Below are positions 10,601 to 22,395 of a DNA stretch of 64,000 nucleotides, piece after piece (the first letter of the stretch is position 1; each line of letters begins with the position of its first letter). The notes below the pieces were generated by a model. That model had not been told where the DNA came from, ran no database searches, and saw only the letters and a program-made list of their open reading frames with translations. Made by a program: the position numbers and the translations under genes. Source of the DNA: Linum tenue (lineage: Eukaryota; Streptophyta; Magnoliopsida; Malpighiales; Linaceae); the NCBI GenBank assembly GCA_946122785.1, contig CAMGYJ010000002.1, positions 9,546,339-9,610,338 of the forward strand, in the 5' to 3' direction.

Positions 10601-11208
10601 ACCATTTTTTGTGATGGCGGAGCGAGACCAATCCTCAGGGGCCAGGGCCACCTGGTGTAATTTTATGTGCCAACGTGGTTTCGCCCCCAACAGCCTTCGA
10701 AAACGCCACACGGGGCATAGAGCCCGGGACCTCACACATCCCTGGATGACCTACCCCACAGCGACACCGCTAGGCTATCTTACCGTTTACAGGTGCTACT
10801 CCAGGGATCATCGCTATCACTGAGAATGTAACTCAAAATCTTGTCTGAGATGTTCCACCAGGCACCAGCTAGGCTAGCCTTGTTTCGCCTCTTTAATATA
10901 TAGATGAAATATAGGATTCTTACTTTAGTGTTAATTTTCAAATTTAGTTTCAAGCCATAATATTTTCATATAAATTGTAAGTGACAAGCTATGTAAATGG
11001 CTTTATACAAATAAACCACGTCAAACCTCTCATCTCTCGCATATGTCCAATGTTTGTCCCGGGCCTATACATTTTGGAGTTGAACGTCAGAGGGAAACCT
11101 GACATTAAGAGGGATGGTGACTGGAGAGAGCCCTGATGATAGTAGCTGGCAACCCCCAATTTGCTGGCGGGCCTTGAAATTTCAAGAGGCTCATATAAAT
11201 TATGTAAA
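10601..11208. other. Non-coding stretch, possible dispersed repeat
   Basis: 10605-10890 is GC-richer than its surroundings, with phrases such as GCCCGGGACCTCACACATCC and CACCAGGCACCAGCTAGGC that look like a dispersed repeat, though I can show no second copy here. No gene is seen. The region ends at the left breakpoint of the 5.1-kb tandem duplication. Confidence 0.3.
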
Positions 11209-11874
11209 CGTACAATTTCACTTGAGGCCTCAAATTTTGTGAGATCCCAAAATTGATTTTTGTAGGGGTACTCCAAAACTAAGCACATAGGTCACTTTAA
11301 TATGACGACTTGAGGCCCCAAAATTAGCAAGACCCTTTGCCATAGAACCTAATGACGTACACATGTCCACAATCGAATCTGATAATTGAACGAAGAGTTT
11401 TGTTCCGTATTTACACGAGTATTAATCAACATAATTTGCTCTTATTGCGAGACATATATATTTACATACTGTCACCTCTATCCCCAACTGCCTAACGAAA
11501 TTGGTTTAGCCCCGGAAACAACAATGTATTCCTTTTATGTTATTACCTGCATTTCACAAATAGTTTATTTTTCCTTTATATACAAGGATGATATAGATTG
11601 CTTTTTATAATTTGGTGCTAGTATAAGATTAGAATTTGAGATCTTTATATTCAAAACTACTGATATCATTACTACAGAAAACGTTTTCCATAAATTGACA
11701 TAAACTAAAAAAATCTTTCTGTCGGCCAACCGAAAAATAAACTACGGGCCTCTTTTTAAAGCAACACGAGCATTGCATTCGTTAAGGCAAAGCCAGAAAA
11801 TAACGTTAGCTTAAGTGAGTGCACTCACACAATAAAAAAACTCCCCCACCGACATCAAATCCATAGGGCCGGCC

Positions 11875-13822
11875 ATGGCCCTAAATTCCGCCGGCGAAAT
11901 ACCCGCCGCCGCCGCCATCGTCCACGCCTTCCTCGCAACCCTCCCAATCTCCATCATCCTCGTACTAAGGCTGAAGAAGAAAAAACGCGCCCCCGCCGCC
12001 TCCGAGCTCCCGCCGCTCCCTCCAAGCCCGCCATCGTGGCCGGTGATCGGCAACCTCCCGGAGGTAATGTTCCACACCAAGCCTTTTTTCCGGTGGGTCC
12101 ACGACGTGATGAAAGAAATGAAAACCGACATCTGCCTCATCCGACTCCCCGGCGGCGCCACCATAGTCCCCGTCCTCGATCCCGCCATCGCCAGGGAGAT
12201 GCTGAGGAAGCACGACGTCAGCTTCGCCGACCGCCCCACTTCCTTGGGAAGCCACGTCATCAGCGGCGGCTACGTGACAACAGTGCTGGGCCCACACAAC
12301 GACCAGTGGCGCAAAATGCGGAAGGTGATGACCTCCGAGATCGTCTCCCCGGCCCGGCACAGGTGGCTCCACGACAAGCGCGCCGAGGAGGCCGACAACC
12401 TCGTCTTCTACGTCCACAGCCATTGCATGGCCGGGAAGAGCGTCGACCTCAGGGTCGCCACGCAGCATTACTGCGGCAACGTCATGAGGAAGATGCTCTT
12501 TAGCCGCAGGTATACTATGTTATAAACAAGCTGGTACCAATAACTCACACAATTTATTTATTATTAATCATAATAATACGAACTAACATGTTGCCAACAA
12601 GAAATTAGTCTAGTAGTAATAACACTAGTGTTCAATCTGAAAGTCACATGTTCAAATATATTTAGTAGATCCAATTATAAAAATCGACATATATCACCCT
12701 TATTTATTAAAAAAAAAAACGAGCTAACACGTTTTGGCAAATTATTTAATGCTACCCACACTTCTCCAGATTCTTTGGAAATCCCACCTCCGACGGCGGG
12801 CCTGGGCCGACGGAAGTGGAGCACTTGGAGGCGGTGTTCACGGCGTTGAAAAACTTGTACTGGTCGTCCATATCGGATTACTTCCCGGGGCTGAGGGGAT
12901 GGAACTTTGACGGAAAGGAGAAGATCGTCAAGGAAGCGGATAAAGCCATCAAAGCTCCCCAAAACCCTATTATCGACGAGAGGATTCGGCAGTGGAGAAG
13001 CGGGGAGAGGAAGGAGATCGATGACCTCATTGACGTCTTCGTCACTCTCAAGGATGACGACGGGAAACCCTTGCTTACTCCCCAAGAAACCAAGTGCCAG
13101 GCTGCGGTAATAATAAATACTAATATTACTATGACTTATGGCGGAAATTGTTCTTGTTTAATAGGTGCATTGTATGGATGTGGCAGGAAATAATGATGGC
13201 GGTGATAGACAACCCATCCAATGCGGTGGAGTGGACGATGGCCGAGCTGATCAACCAACCGGATCTGATGAGAAAGGCTACGGGTGAAATCGATCGAGTT
13301 GTTGGGAAAGATTCGCCGCGACTCGTCCAGGAATCGGATATAGAAAAACTGAATTACGTGAAGGCGTGCATCAGGGAAGCGTTTCGGCTGCACCCGGTGT
13401 TTCCGTTTAACGTCCCCCATGTGTCCACCCACGATACCGTCGTGGCTGGCTACCTCATACCGAAGGGCAGTCACGCCCTGCTAAGCCGGTATGGCCTGGG
13501 TCGAAACCCGAAGGTGTGGACCGACCCGCTCAGATTCGACCCTGAGCGTCACATGGGTGGTGATGATGGAGAGGTGGTTCTCGCTGAGCACGACCTTAAG
13601 TTTATATCGTTTAGCACTGGGAGGCGTGGTTGTGTGGGGACGGTGCTCGGGACCTGCATGGCCACCATGCTGCTAGCCAGACTTCTACAGTGCTTCACGT
13701 GGACTACTCCGTCGGGGGGCGTTGATCTTGCTGAAGCTGAGAACGAGCTCTCCCTCGCCATGCCCCTCGTAGCGTTTCCTGAGCCGCGTTTGGCTCCCCA
13801 CCTATACCGTGAAACAAATTAA
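11875..13822 (+). CDS. CYP79: Cytochrome P450, CYP79 family (amino-acid N-hydroxylase), copy 1
   Basis: Three exons: 11875-12509, 12770-13106 and 13187-13822, with GT-AG introns of 260 and 80 bp, give 535 aa, the usual CYP79 length. Visible features: a hydrophobic N-terminal anchor (about 12-34) followed by KKKK; a proline-rich hinge ([16 protein letters not shown]); [23 protein letters not shown]; the I-helix sequence [10 protein letters not shown] in place of the usual AGxDT, a CYP79 hallmark; ExxR (E388, R391); FDPERH; and the heme loop FSTGRRGC with Cys473. CYP79 enzymes are ER-bound and convert amino acids to aldoximes via double N-hydroxylation, the entry step to cyanogenic glucosides, glucosinolates or volatile oximes; substrate cannot be read from sequence. 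Introns were placed by homology: exon 1 ends CGCAG|GT and exon 2 resumes at the family motif FFG. The frame is intact. Ser at the residue two before RFFG distinguishes this copy from copy 2. Confidence 0.93.
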
Positions 13823-14395
13823 GAACGAGTCTAATCATCAATTACAATTTTTTCCTTCTTCGTTGAATCAGTTATCAATTTTTATTTCTTTTTAGTTTAT
13901 TGCATTTTTATTAAGTTTCATTTGTAACACCCAGACTTTCGAGTTACCTACTGCTTGAGAGCTTGAATGAGAGAATTGAATCCCAAGCTGGCTACTGACA
14001 CTCACATCCTTCCTTGTTGCAAACCACCATACCACACCATTGATTGTCATGTTGGAGACCATAGCACTTCTTGACCATCCTTCACTAATTCCTCACCGAC
14101 AAATTCTTTCTTTCTGCAACTGCAATAATCCGTTATCCTGTCCGAACCATGAACTGTCCGCCATGTGGTAGCTTTTGTTTCCTTTCTCTTACACTACAGT
14201 ACGTGTACATAAACAAGCATATCCCAGTATCTAACGAAAATCATGTATAGATAATTGAGACCAATCAGAGAGTTTCCTCATCTCAATATCCTTGTGAATA
14301 TCTTCGTTCCTTTTCCTTCTCACTACTACCACTCAAAGACCCCACCTCTTTTTACCCTGTTCTAACTTCCACCGTCACCACAACCACCATTTATA
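13823..14395. other. 3' flank of CYP79 copy 1
   Basis: AT-rich sequence after the stop, presumably 3' UTR and spacer. No other gene is visible. The same sequence follows copy 2 (18936-19508). Confidence 0.5.
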
Positions 14396-14801
14396 GCCTC
14401 TTTGGATGGATAAAAAAACTCAGGAATTGGAATTCCATTTCATTATTCTATGTTTGGAATAGTAAGAAGGTTGGGAAATAAACATAGAATAATGAAATGG
14501 AATTCCAATTCCTGAGTTTTTTTATAGGAATTGGGTTTATGGAAATGGAATTAGTGGGACCCATTCATATTTAATATTATTTTATAACTCCACTATCTTA
14601 TTCTTCTCTTTCTCTCATTAGTATTTCATTTCTCAAGATAAAAAAATCTACTAAATCATTAATGATTGTTAAAGAGTACAATTCATTTCCATAATTGTTG
14701 GAATTATGCCAAACACAAATATTGGAAATGGAATTCCATAAAAATTAGAATTGGGAATGAAAATCCATTTCCATTTCTTATGGAATTGTATCCAAACAGG
14801 C
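14396..14801. mobile_element. MITE-like foldback element, copy 1
   Basis: The ends are short inverted repeats (GCCTCTTTGGAT at left, reverse of ATCCAAACAGGC at right, one mismatch). The inside is full of GGAATT/CCATTTCC motifs. A perfect 46-bp inverted repeat (14410-14455 and 14480-14525) with a 24-base loop sits near the left end. No ORF. Target duplication not resolved. It lies about 570 bp downstream of the P450 stop and is duplicated with it. Confidence 0.7.
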
Positions 14802-15139
14802 CGTTACAGTTTACAAACATGAAACATGTCGGAACAAGCTTAGAGGTGGAGAGAGAGGAAAAGTAGTAGGTGTCTACAGCGGCGGATCTAGAATAGGATA
14901 GGGTAGAGCACTGTGCCACATTTGAAAAGAGGTAGAGAGAACTAGACTATAACCCGATGAGAACATAAACGAATACCTAAAATTGGAGATTTACAAGGGC
15001 TATACTAGCTCCGAATATGGGGGAGGGCTGGGAGCGTTTTAGAGAGTGGTATAAGATTAAGCCTTGAGTACTACTTGTAGTAAACCAGTTGGTTTATTTT
15101 TTACAAAAGATAGTCATATATTGATTGGATAATAGATAG
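14802..15139. other. Spacer between MITE and LINE fragment, copy 1
   Basis: Nothing recognised. One of the three copy-to-copy substitutions (15059) lies here. Confidence 0.4.
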
Positions 15140-16322
15140 TTACATCCTGGAATTCAGCCAATCCTGAAAGTAAAAAAAATGACACGTAGACAGGTACAAA
15201 GAAAGGGCTTTCCGAGCCACCAAATGAGCTACCCTATTGTTACGCCGACTTACAAATCGTAGACTGAATCCCCCATTCATTGTAAAAGACTGGATAACTT
15301 CGTCAAGAATAGACCCCATCAGATTATCTCTGGTATCTACACAAAGGATTTTATCAATAACTACTTGGGCATCACCCTCAAATCTTATCTCCGAAAAGCC
15401 TTGTCCCACACACAATGCAATAGCTTCCCGAAGAACAAGAAATTCCACCACCACAGGATCATCAATCAACGGGAACTGAATTCCCTTTACCAAGAGGATT
15501 TCCCTATCAGAATTCATAACCACCATCCAACCTACCGAGTGCGACCCACTCCTTGTCGCCCCATCCCACATACACACTGCCACAGTAGACCCATCAGGAC
15601 CCAAGAGCACAGTACTGGGATTGGGGGATGAAGATGATCCACCAACAAGCAGACACACTCCTGGACCTGTTGGTTATACTGCCTCATCAAAGGCAGAATC
15701 CCAAATTGTTTGCCCTCAAAAACTACCCAGTTCCTTGATCTCCAAATTCTTCAAAGAACAGCAACCACCACCATGACCAATGATTGTTGACTACTCAGAG
15801 CCAACAATTTTTTCAGGAAGAGAGGGAAGGTTTGACGGGGACTCCTTCTCCTAGGTATGTAAGTCCAGACAGATCGCAAAGGGCACGAGCTACTGGACAT
15901 TCAAGAAATAGATGTTCCATAGTCTCAGATTCCGCCCAACATACTAGACTCCTCGGGAGGACATCAACCTTCTTTTCAATCCGGGCCTCCATTGTGGGCA
16001 AAATTCTATGAAAGATTTGCCAAACAAACACTTTCAGATTTGGGGGAATATTAGCCTCCCAAAATCGGATCCAACTAGCCCTATTCATCCAACTAGCAAG
16101 AGATCGCCACCGCCTCCTCTGCCTATCGAGAAGAACCGCGAAGTAATATGCTGATTTGATAGTGAACACCCCATAAGGAGTAGCATGCCAGATCAAACGA
16201 TCCTTAATGTTTTGTCGAGGCACAGGGATAGTTTTGATAGCTTGACAAGTCATCGGATCAAACCATTGACTAATCTTAAAATCACACCAGCGCCCATCAC
16301 TAGGACAGTGCAACTCAGCCAC
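15140..16322 (-). pseudogene. LINE (L1-type) 3' fragment: zinc-binding RT tail and RNase H, copy 1
   Basis: On the minus strand, 16322-15813 encodes the zf-RVT region of plant LINEs (GVFTIKSAYYFAVLL, NIPPNLKVFVWQIFHRILPTMEARI, SETMEHLFLECPVARALC), and 15658-15140 encodes an RNase H-like C-terminus (DGATRSGSHSVGWMVV, EFLVLREAIALCVGQGF, FEGDAQVVIDKI, SRRNNRVAHLVARKAL). The two are in different frames, so the relic is broken. It is cut at 16322 by the duplication junction, so it has no RT domain here; copy 2 continues upstream into RT. Confidence 0.88.
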
Positions 16323-16988
16323 CGTACAATTTCACTTGAGGCCTCAAATTTTGTGAGATCCCAAAATTGATTTTTGTAGGGGTACTCCAAAACTAAGCAC
16401 ATAGGTCACTTTAATATGACGACTTGAGGCCCCAAAATTAGCAAGACCCTTTGCCATGGAACCTAATGACGTACACATGTCCACAATCGAATCTGATAAT
16501 TGAACGAAGAGTTTTGTTCCGTATTTACACGAGTATTAATCAACATAATTTGCTCTTATTGCGAGACATATATATTTACATACTGTCACCTCTATCCCCA
16601 ACTGCCTAACGAAATTGGTTTAGCCCCGGAAACAACAATGTATTCCTTTTATGTTATTACCTGCATTTCACAAATAGTTTATTTTTCCTTTATATACAAG
16701 GATGATATAGATTGCTTTTTATAATTTGGTGCTAGTATAAGATTAGAATTTGAGATCTTTATATTCAAAACTACTGATATCATTACTACAGAAAACGTTT
16801 TCCATAAATTGACATAAACTAAAAAAATCTTTCTGTCGGCCAACCGAAAAATAAACTACGGGCCTCTTTTTAAAGCAACACGAGCATTGCATTCGTTAAG
16901 GCAAAGCCAGAAAATAACGTTAGCTTAAGTGAGTGCACTCACACAATAAAAAAACTCCCCCACCGACATCAAATCCATAGGGCCGGCC

Positions 16989-18935
16989 ATGGCCCTAAAT
17001 TCCGCCGGCGAAATACCCGCCGCCGCCGCCATCGTCCACGCCTTCCTCGCAACCCTCCCAATCTCCATCATCCTCGTACTAAGGCTGAAGAAGAAAAAAC
17101 GCGCCCCCGCCGCCTCCGAGCTCCCGCCGCTCCCTCCAAGCCCGCCATCGTGGCCGGTGATCGGCAACCTCCCGGAGGTAATGTTCCACACCAAGCCTTT
17201 TTTCCGGTGGGTCCACGACGTGATGAAAGAAATGAAAACCGACATCTGCCTCATCCGACTCCCCGGCGGCGCCACCATAGTCCCCGTCCTCGATCCCGCC
17301 ATCGCCAGGGAGATGCTGAGGAAGCACGACGTCAGCTTCGCCGACCGCCCCACTTCCTTGGGAAGCCACGTCATCAGCGGCGGCTACGTGACAACAGTGC
17401 TGGGCCCACACAACGACCAGTGGCGCAAAATGCGGAAGGTGATGACCTCCGAGATCGTCTCCCCGGCCCGGCACAGGTGGCTCCACGACAAGCGCGCCGA
17501 GGAGGCCGACAACCTCGTCTTCTACGTCCACAGCCATTGCATGGCCGGGAAGAGCGTCGACCTCAGGGTCGCCACGCAGCATTACTGCGGCAACGTCATG
17601 AGGAAGATGCTCTTTGGCCGCAGGTATACTATGTTATAAACAAGCTGGTACCAATAACTCACACAATTTATTTATTATTAATCATAATAATACGAACTAA
17701 CATGTTGCCAACAAGAAATTAGTCTAGTAGTAATAACACTAGTGTTCAATCTGAAAGTCACATGTTCAAATATATTTAGTAGATCCAATTATAAAAATCG
17801 ACATATATCACCCTTATTTATTAAAAAAAAAACGAGCTAACACGTTTTGGCAAATTATTTAATGCTACCCACACTTCTCCAGATTCTTTGGAAATCCCAC
17901 CTCCGACGGCGGGCCTGGGCCGACGGAAGTGGAGCACTTGGAGGCGGTGTTCACGGCGTTGAAAAACTTGTACTGGTCGTCCATATCGGATTACTTCCCG
18001 GGGCTGAGGGGATGGAACTTTGACGGAAAGGAGAAGATCGTCAAGGAAGCGGATAAAGCCATCAAAGCTCCCCAAAACCCTATTATCGACGAGAGGATTC
18101 GGCAGTGGAGAAGCGGGGAGAGGAAGGAGATCGATGACCTCATTGACGTCTTCGTCACTCTCAAGGATGACGACGGGAAACCCTTGCTTACTCCCCAAGA
18201 AACCAAGTGCCAGGCTGCGGTAATAATAAATACTAATATTACTATGACTTATGGCGGAAATTGTTCTTGTTTAATAGGTGCATTGTATGGATGTGGCAGG
18301 AAATAATGATGGCGGTGATAGACAACCCATCCAATGCGGTGGAGTGGACGATGGCCGAGCTGATCAACCAACCGGATCTGATGAGAAAGGCTACGGGTGA
18401 AATCGATCGAGTTGTTGGGAAAGATTCGCCGCGACTCGTCCAGGAATCGGATATAGAAAAACTGAATTACGTGAAGGCGTGCATCAGGGAAGCGTTTCGG
18501 CTGCACCCGGTGTTTCCGTTTAACGTCCCCCATGTGTCCACCCACGATACCGTCGTGGCTGGCTACCTCATACCGAAGGGCAGTCACGCCCTGCTAAGCC
18601 GGTATGGCCTGGGTCGAAACCCGAAGGTGTGGACCGACCCGCTCAGATTCGACCCTGAGCGTCACATGGGTGGTGATGATGGAGAGGTGGTTCTCGCTGA
18701 GCACGACCTTAAGTTTATATCGTTTAGCACTGGGAGGCGTGGTTGTGTGGGGACGGTGCTCGGGACCTGCATGGCCACCATGCTGCTAGCCAGACTTCTA
18801 CAGTGCTTCACGTGGACTACTCCGTCGGGGGGCGTTGATCTTGCTGAAGCTGAGAACGAGCTCTCCCTCGCCATGCCCCTCGTAGCGTTTCCTGAGCCGC
18901 GTTTGGCTCCCCACCTATACCGTGAAACAAATTAA
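16989..18935 (+). CDS. CYP79: Cytochrome P450, CYP79 family (amino-acid N-hydroxylase), copy 2
   Basis: Exons 16989-17623, 17883-18219 and 18300-18935 give 535 aa with the same intron positions as copy 1. All hallmarks are retained: [20 protein letters not shown] and FSTGRRGC. The only coding difference I see is GGC (Gly) at 17616-17618 where copy 1 has AGC (Ser), in the segment just before exon 1 ends. Intron 1 is one base shorter because of a poly-A run. About 660 bp upstream of the ATG are duplicated as well, so both copies probably share the same core promoter but not necessarily distal elements. Both frames are intact, so both may be expressed. Confidence 0.93.
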
Positions 18936-19508
18936 GAACGAGTCTAATCATCAATTACAATTTTTTCCTTCTTCGTTGAATCAGTTATCAATTTTTATTT
19001 CTTTTTAGTTTATTGCATTTTTATTAAGTTTCATTTGTAACACCCAGACTTTCGAGTTACCTACTGCTTGAGAGCTTGAATGAGAGAATTGAATCCCAAG
19101 CTGGCTACTGACACTCACATCCTTCCTTGTTGCAAACCACCATACCACACCATTGATTGTCATGTTGGAGACCATAGCACTTCTTGACCATCCTTCACTA
19201 ATTCCTCACCGACAAATTCTTTCTTTCTGCAACTGCAATAATCCGTTATCCTGTCCGAACCATGAACTGTCCGCCATGTGGTAGCTTTTGTTTCCTTTCT
19301 CTTACACTACAGTACGTGTACATAAACAAGCATATCCCAGTATCTAACGAAAATCATGTATAGATAATTGAGACCAATCAGAGAGTTTCCTCATCTCAAT
19401 ATCCTTGTGAATATCTTCGTTCCTTTTCCTTCTCACTACTACCACTCAAAGACCCCACCTCTTTTTACCCTGTTCTAACTTCCACCGTCACCACAACCAC
19501 CATTTATA

Positions 19509-19914
19509 GCCTCTTTGGATGGATAAAAAAACTCAGGAATTGGAATTCCATTTCATTATTCTATGTTTGGAATAGTAAGAAGGTTGGGAAATAAACATAG
19601 AATAATGAAATGGAATTCCAATTCCTGAGTTTTTTTATAGGAATTGGGTTTATGGAAATGGAATTAGTGGGACCCATTCATATTTAATATTATTTTATAA
19701 CTCCACTATCTTATTCTTCTCTTTCTCTCATTAGTATTTCATTTCTCAAGATAAAAAAATCTACTAAATCATTAATGATTGTTAAAGAGTACAATTCATT
19801 TCCATAATTGTTGGAATTATGCCAAACACAAATATTGGAAATGGAATTCCATAAAAATTAGAATTGGGAATGAAAATCCATTTCCATTTCTTATGGAATT
19901 GTATCCAAACAGGC
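19509..19914. mobile_element. MITE-like foldback element, copy 2
   Basis: Copy of the element at 14396-14801 with the same perfect 46-bp internal hairpin (19523-19568 and 19593-19638). It moved here by the segmental duplication, not by transposition. Confidence 0.7.
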
Positions 19915-20252
19915 CGTTACAGTTTACAAACATGAAACATGTCGGAACAAGCTTAGAGGTGGAGAGAGAGGAAAAGTAGTAGGTGTCTACAGCGGCGGAT
20001 CTAGAATAGGATAGGGTAGAGCACTGTGCCACATTTGAAAAGAGGTAGAGAGAACTAGACTATAACCCGATGAGAACATAAACGAATACCTAAAATTGGA
20101 GATTTACAAGGGCTATACTAGCTCCGAATATGGGGGAGGGCTGGGAGCGTTTTAGAGAGTGGTATAAGATTCAGCCTTGAGTACTACTTGTAGTAAACCA
20201 GTTGGTTTATTTTTTACAAAAGATAGTCATATATTGATTGGATAATAGATAG

Positions 20253-22395
20253 TTACATCCTGGAATTCAGCCAATCCTGAAAGTAAAAAAAATGACACGT
20301 AGACAGGTACAAAGAAAGGGCTTTCCGAGCCACCAAATGAGCTACCCTATTGTTACGCCGACTTACAAATCGTAGACTGAATCCCCCATTCATTGTAAAA
20401 GACTGGATAACTTCGTCAAGAATAGACCCCATCAGATTATCTCTGGTATCTACACAAAGGATTTTATCAATAACTACTTGGGCATCACCCTCAAATCTTA
20501 TCTCCGAAAAGCCTTGTCCCACACACAATGCAATAGCTTCCCGAAGAACAAGAAATTCCACCACCACAGGATCATCAATCAACGGGAACTGAATTCCCTT
20601 TACCAAGAGGATTTCCCTATCAGAATTCATAACCACCATCCAACCTACCGAGTGCGACCCACTCCTTGTCGCCCCATCCCACATACACACTGCCACAGTA
20701 GACCCATCAGGACCCAAGAGCACAGTACTGGGATTGGGGGATGAAGATGATCCACCAACAAGCAGACACACTCCTGGACCTGTTGGTTATACTGCCTCAT
20801 CAAAGGCAGAATCCCAAATTGTTTGCCCTCAAAAACTACCCAGTTCCTTGATCTCCAAATTCTTCAAAGAACAGCAACCACCACCATGACCAATGATTGT
20901 TGACTACTCAGAGCCAACAATTTTTTCAGGAAGAGAGGGAAGGTTTGACGGGGACTCCTTCTCCTAGGTATGTAAGTCCAGACAGATCGCAAAGGGCACG
21001 AGCTACTGGACATTCAAGAAATAGATGTTCCATAGTCTCAGATTCCGCCCAACATACTAGACTCCTCGGGAGGACATCAACCTTCTTTTCAATCCGGGCC
21101 TCCATTGTGGGCAAAATTCTATGAAAGATTTGCCAAACAAACACTTTCAGATTTGGGGGAATATTAGCCTCCCAAAATCGGATCCAACTAGCCCTATTCA
21201 TCCAACTAGCAAGAGATCGCCACCGCCTCCTCTGCCTATCGAGAAGAACCGCGAAGTAATATGCTGATTTGATAGTGAACACCCCATAAGGAGTAGCATG
21301 CCAGATCAAACGATCCTTAATGTTTTGTCGAGGCACAGGGATAGTTTTGATAGCTTGACAAGTCATCGGATCAAACCATTGACTAATCTTAAAATCACAC
21401 CAGCGCCCATCACTAGGACAGTGCAACTCAGCCACCGGAAGATCCCCTCCCACAGGTAGCACCCGGGGGTTATACAAAGGGGAGAGGATGTTGTCGAGGA
21501 ATCCAATTTGAGTTGAGCACTGAGGCTTTTTGACCATTACCAATCTGCCACCGTAAACCCGGTTCCAGCAACTGACGGCCAAATAGGATACTCTGCTATC
21601 CCCAAGAAGGACGGGAGCGAGCCGTAGTCGTAAGGAAGGATCCCTGTGGAAAATATTTCCCTTTATAAACCTGGGCCAAGAGAGAATGGGGTTCATTTAG
21701 AATCCCCCCCCCCCCCCCCGTCATGCTTTCTCTTACACATATTTCGCCAGATACCCATCGAATCCGAGACTGGCCCTCCTCAACACCCCACCAGAATCAG
21801 TCCACATGCTTATCCAAGAGACGACAGAGCTCCAAAGGCAGCTTGAAACAGGACATAACATGCAAAGGGAGAGCTAAGGCAATAGATTTAATCAATGTTT
21901 CCTTAGCTGCTCAAGACAAGGTCCGCCGCTTCCATCCCTGAAGTCTCTCCAATAGTTTCTCCTCTAAATAACGGAAGTTATCCATCTTCGATCGGGCTAT
22001 TAGTATTGGAGGCCTAAGTATTTATCCTGGACCCCCCACAACACCAACTCCTAAAATCTCTGCTATAAAATCCTGATCAGGCATAGCAATATTCTTGCTA
22101 AAGCAGACCGCCGACTTAGTCAAATTGACCCTTTGACCGCTGAGTTCTTTGTACTCATTCAAGACCTCAATCCAGTTTTTACATTCCTAGAGGGATCCTC
22201 TGAGAAAAAGATAAGAATCATCAGCAAAGAACAAATGTGAGATCCGGGTCGCCCTAGGAGCGACCTTGACTCCTGCTAATTTCCCTTCTGATATGGCTTA
22301 CCGAAACAGGGCAGCAAACCCCTCCGTACAGATCACAAAGAGGAGGGGGGATAGAGGATCCCCTTGCTGGAGACCCCTCGAGGGAGAAAAGAAGC
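20253..22395 (-). pseudogene. LINE (L1-type) 3' half: RT, zinc-binding tail and RNase H, decayed
   Basis: Minus-strand coding blocks, from high to low coordinate: an RT fragment with SRGLQQGDPLSPLLFVICTEGF (about 22390-22298); decayed RT and thumb regions; a 256-codon frame (21696-20926) with MNPILSWPRFIKGNIF and the zf-RVT region; then RNase H (20771-20253). A run of 16 C near 21704-21719 and several frame changes show decay. It breaks off at about 22395, where copia gag on the opposite strand begins; the endonuclease and N-terminal RT are missing. Its 3' part was copied in the tandem duplication. Confidence 0.88.

Larger units (their letters stand above)
11209..16322 (+). repeat. Tandem segmental duplication, copy 1 (5114 bp)
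   Basis: The unit begins CGTACAATTTCACTTGAGG and ends CTCAGCCAC; copy 2 starts at the next base with the same CGTACAATTTC. Differences from copy 2 that I could find are A11344/G16458, A12502/G17616, A15059/C20172 and one A fewer in a poly-A run near 17823. The unit holds the CYP79-like gene, a MITE and the 3' part of a minus-strand LINE. Confidence 0.95.
16323..21435 (+). repeat. Tandem segmental duplication, copy 2 (5113 bp)
   Basis: Same content and orientation as 11209-16322. The right breakpoint is where GCCACCG continues into GGAAGATCC, the original LINE sequence, instead of TACAATTTC. The two breakpoints share only CG. Confidence 0.95.

Noticed and set aside
10989..11288. 99-codon minus-strand ORF at the duplication start
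   Set aside because: Crosses the left duplication breakpoint, has no recognisable domain, and its continuation is not kept at the second copy.
11965..12468. 167-codon minus-strand ORF across CYP79 exon 1 (and its copy at 17079-17582)
   Set aside because: Shadow of the GC-rich P450 exon; low-complexity, no family motif. The plus frame has all CYP79 signatures.
12036..12503. 155-codon plus-strand ORF in another frame of CYP79 exon 1
   Set aside because: Arg/Pro-rich frame shadow caused by high GC3 in the real exon.
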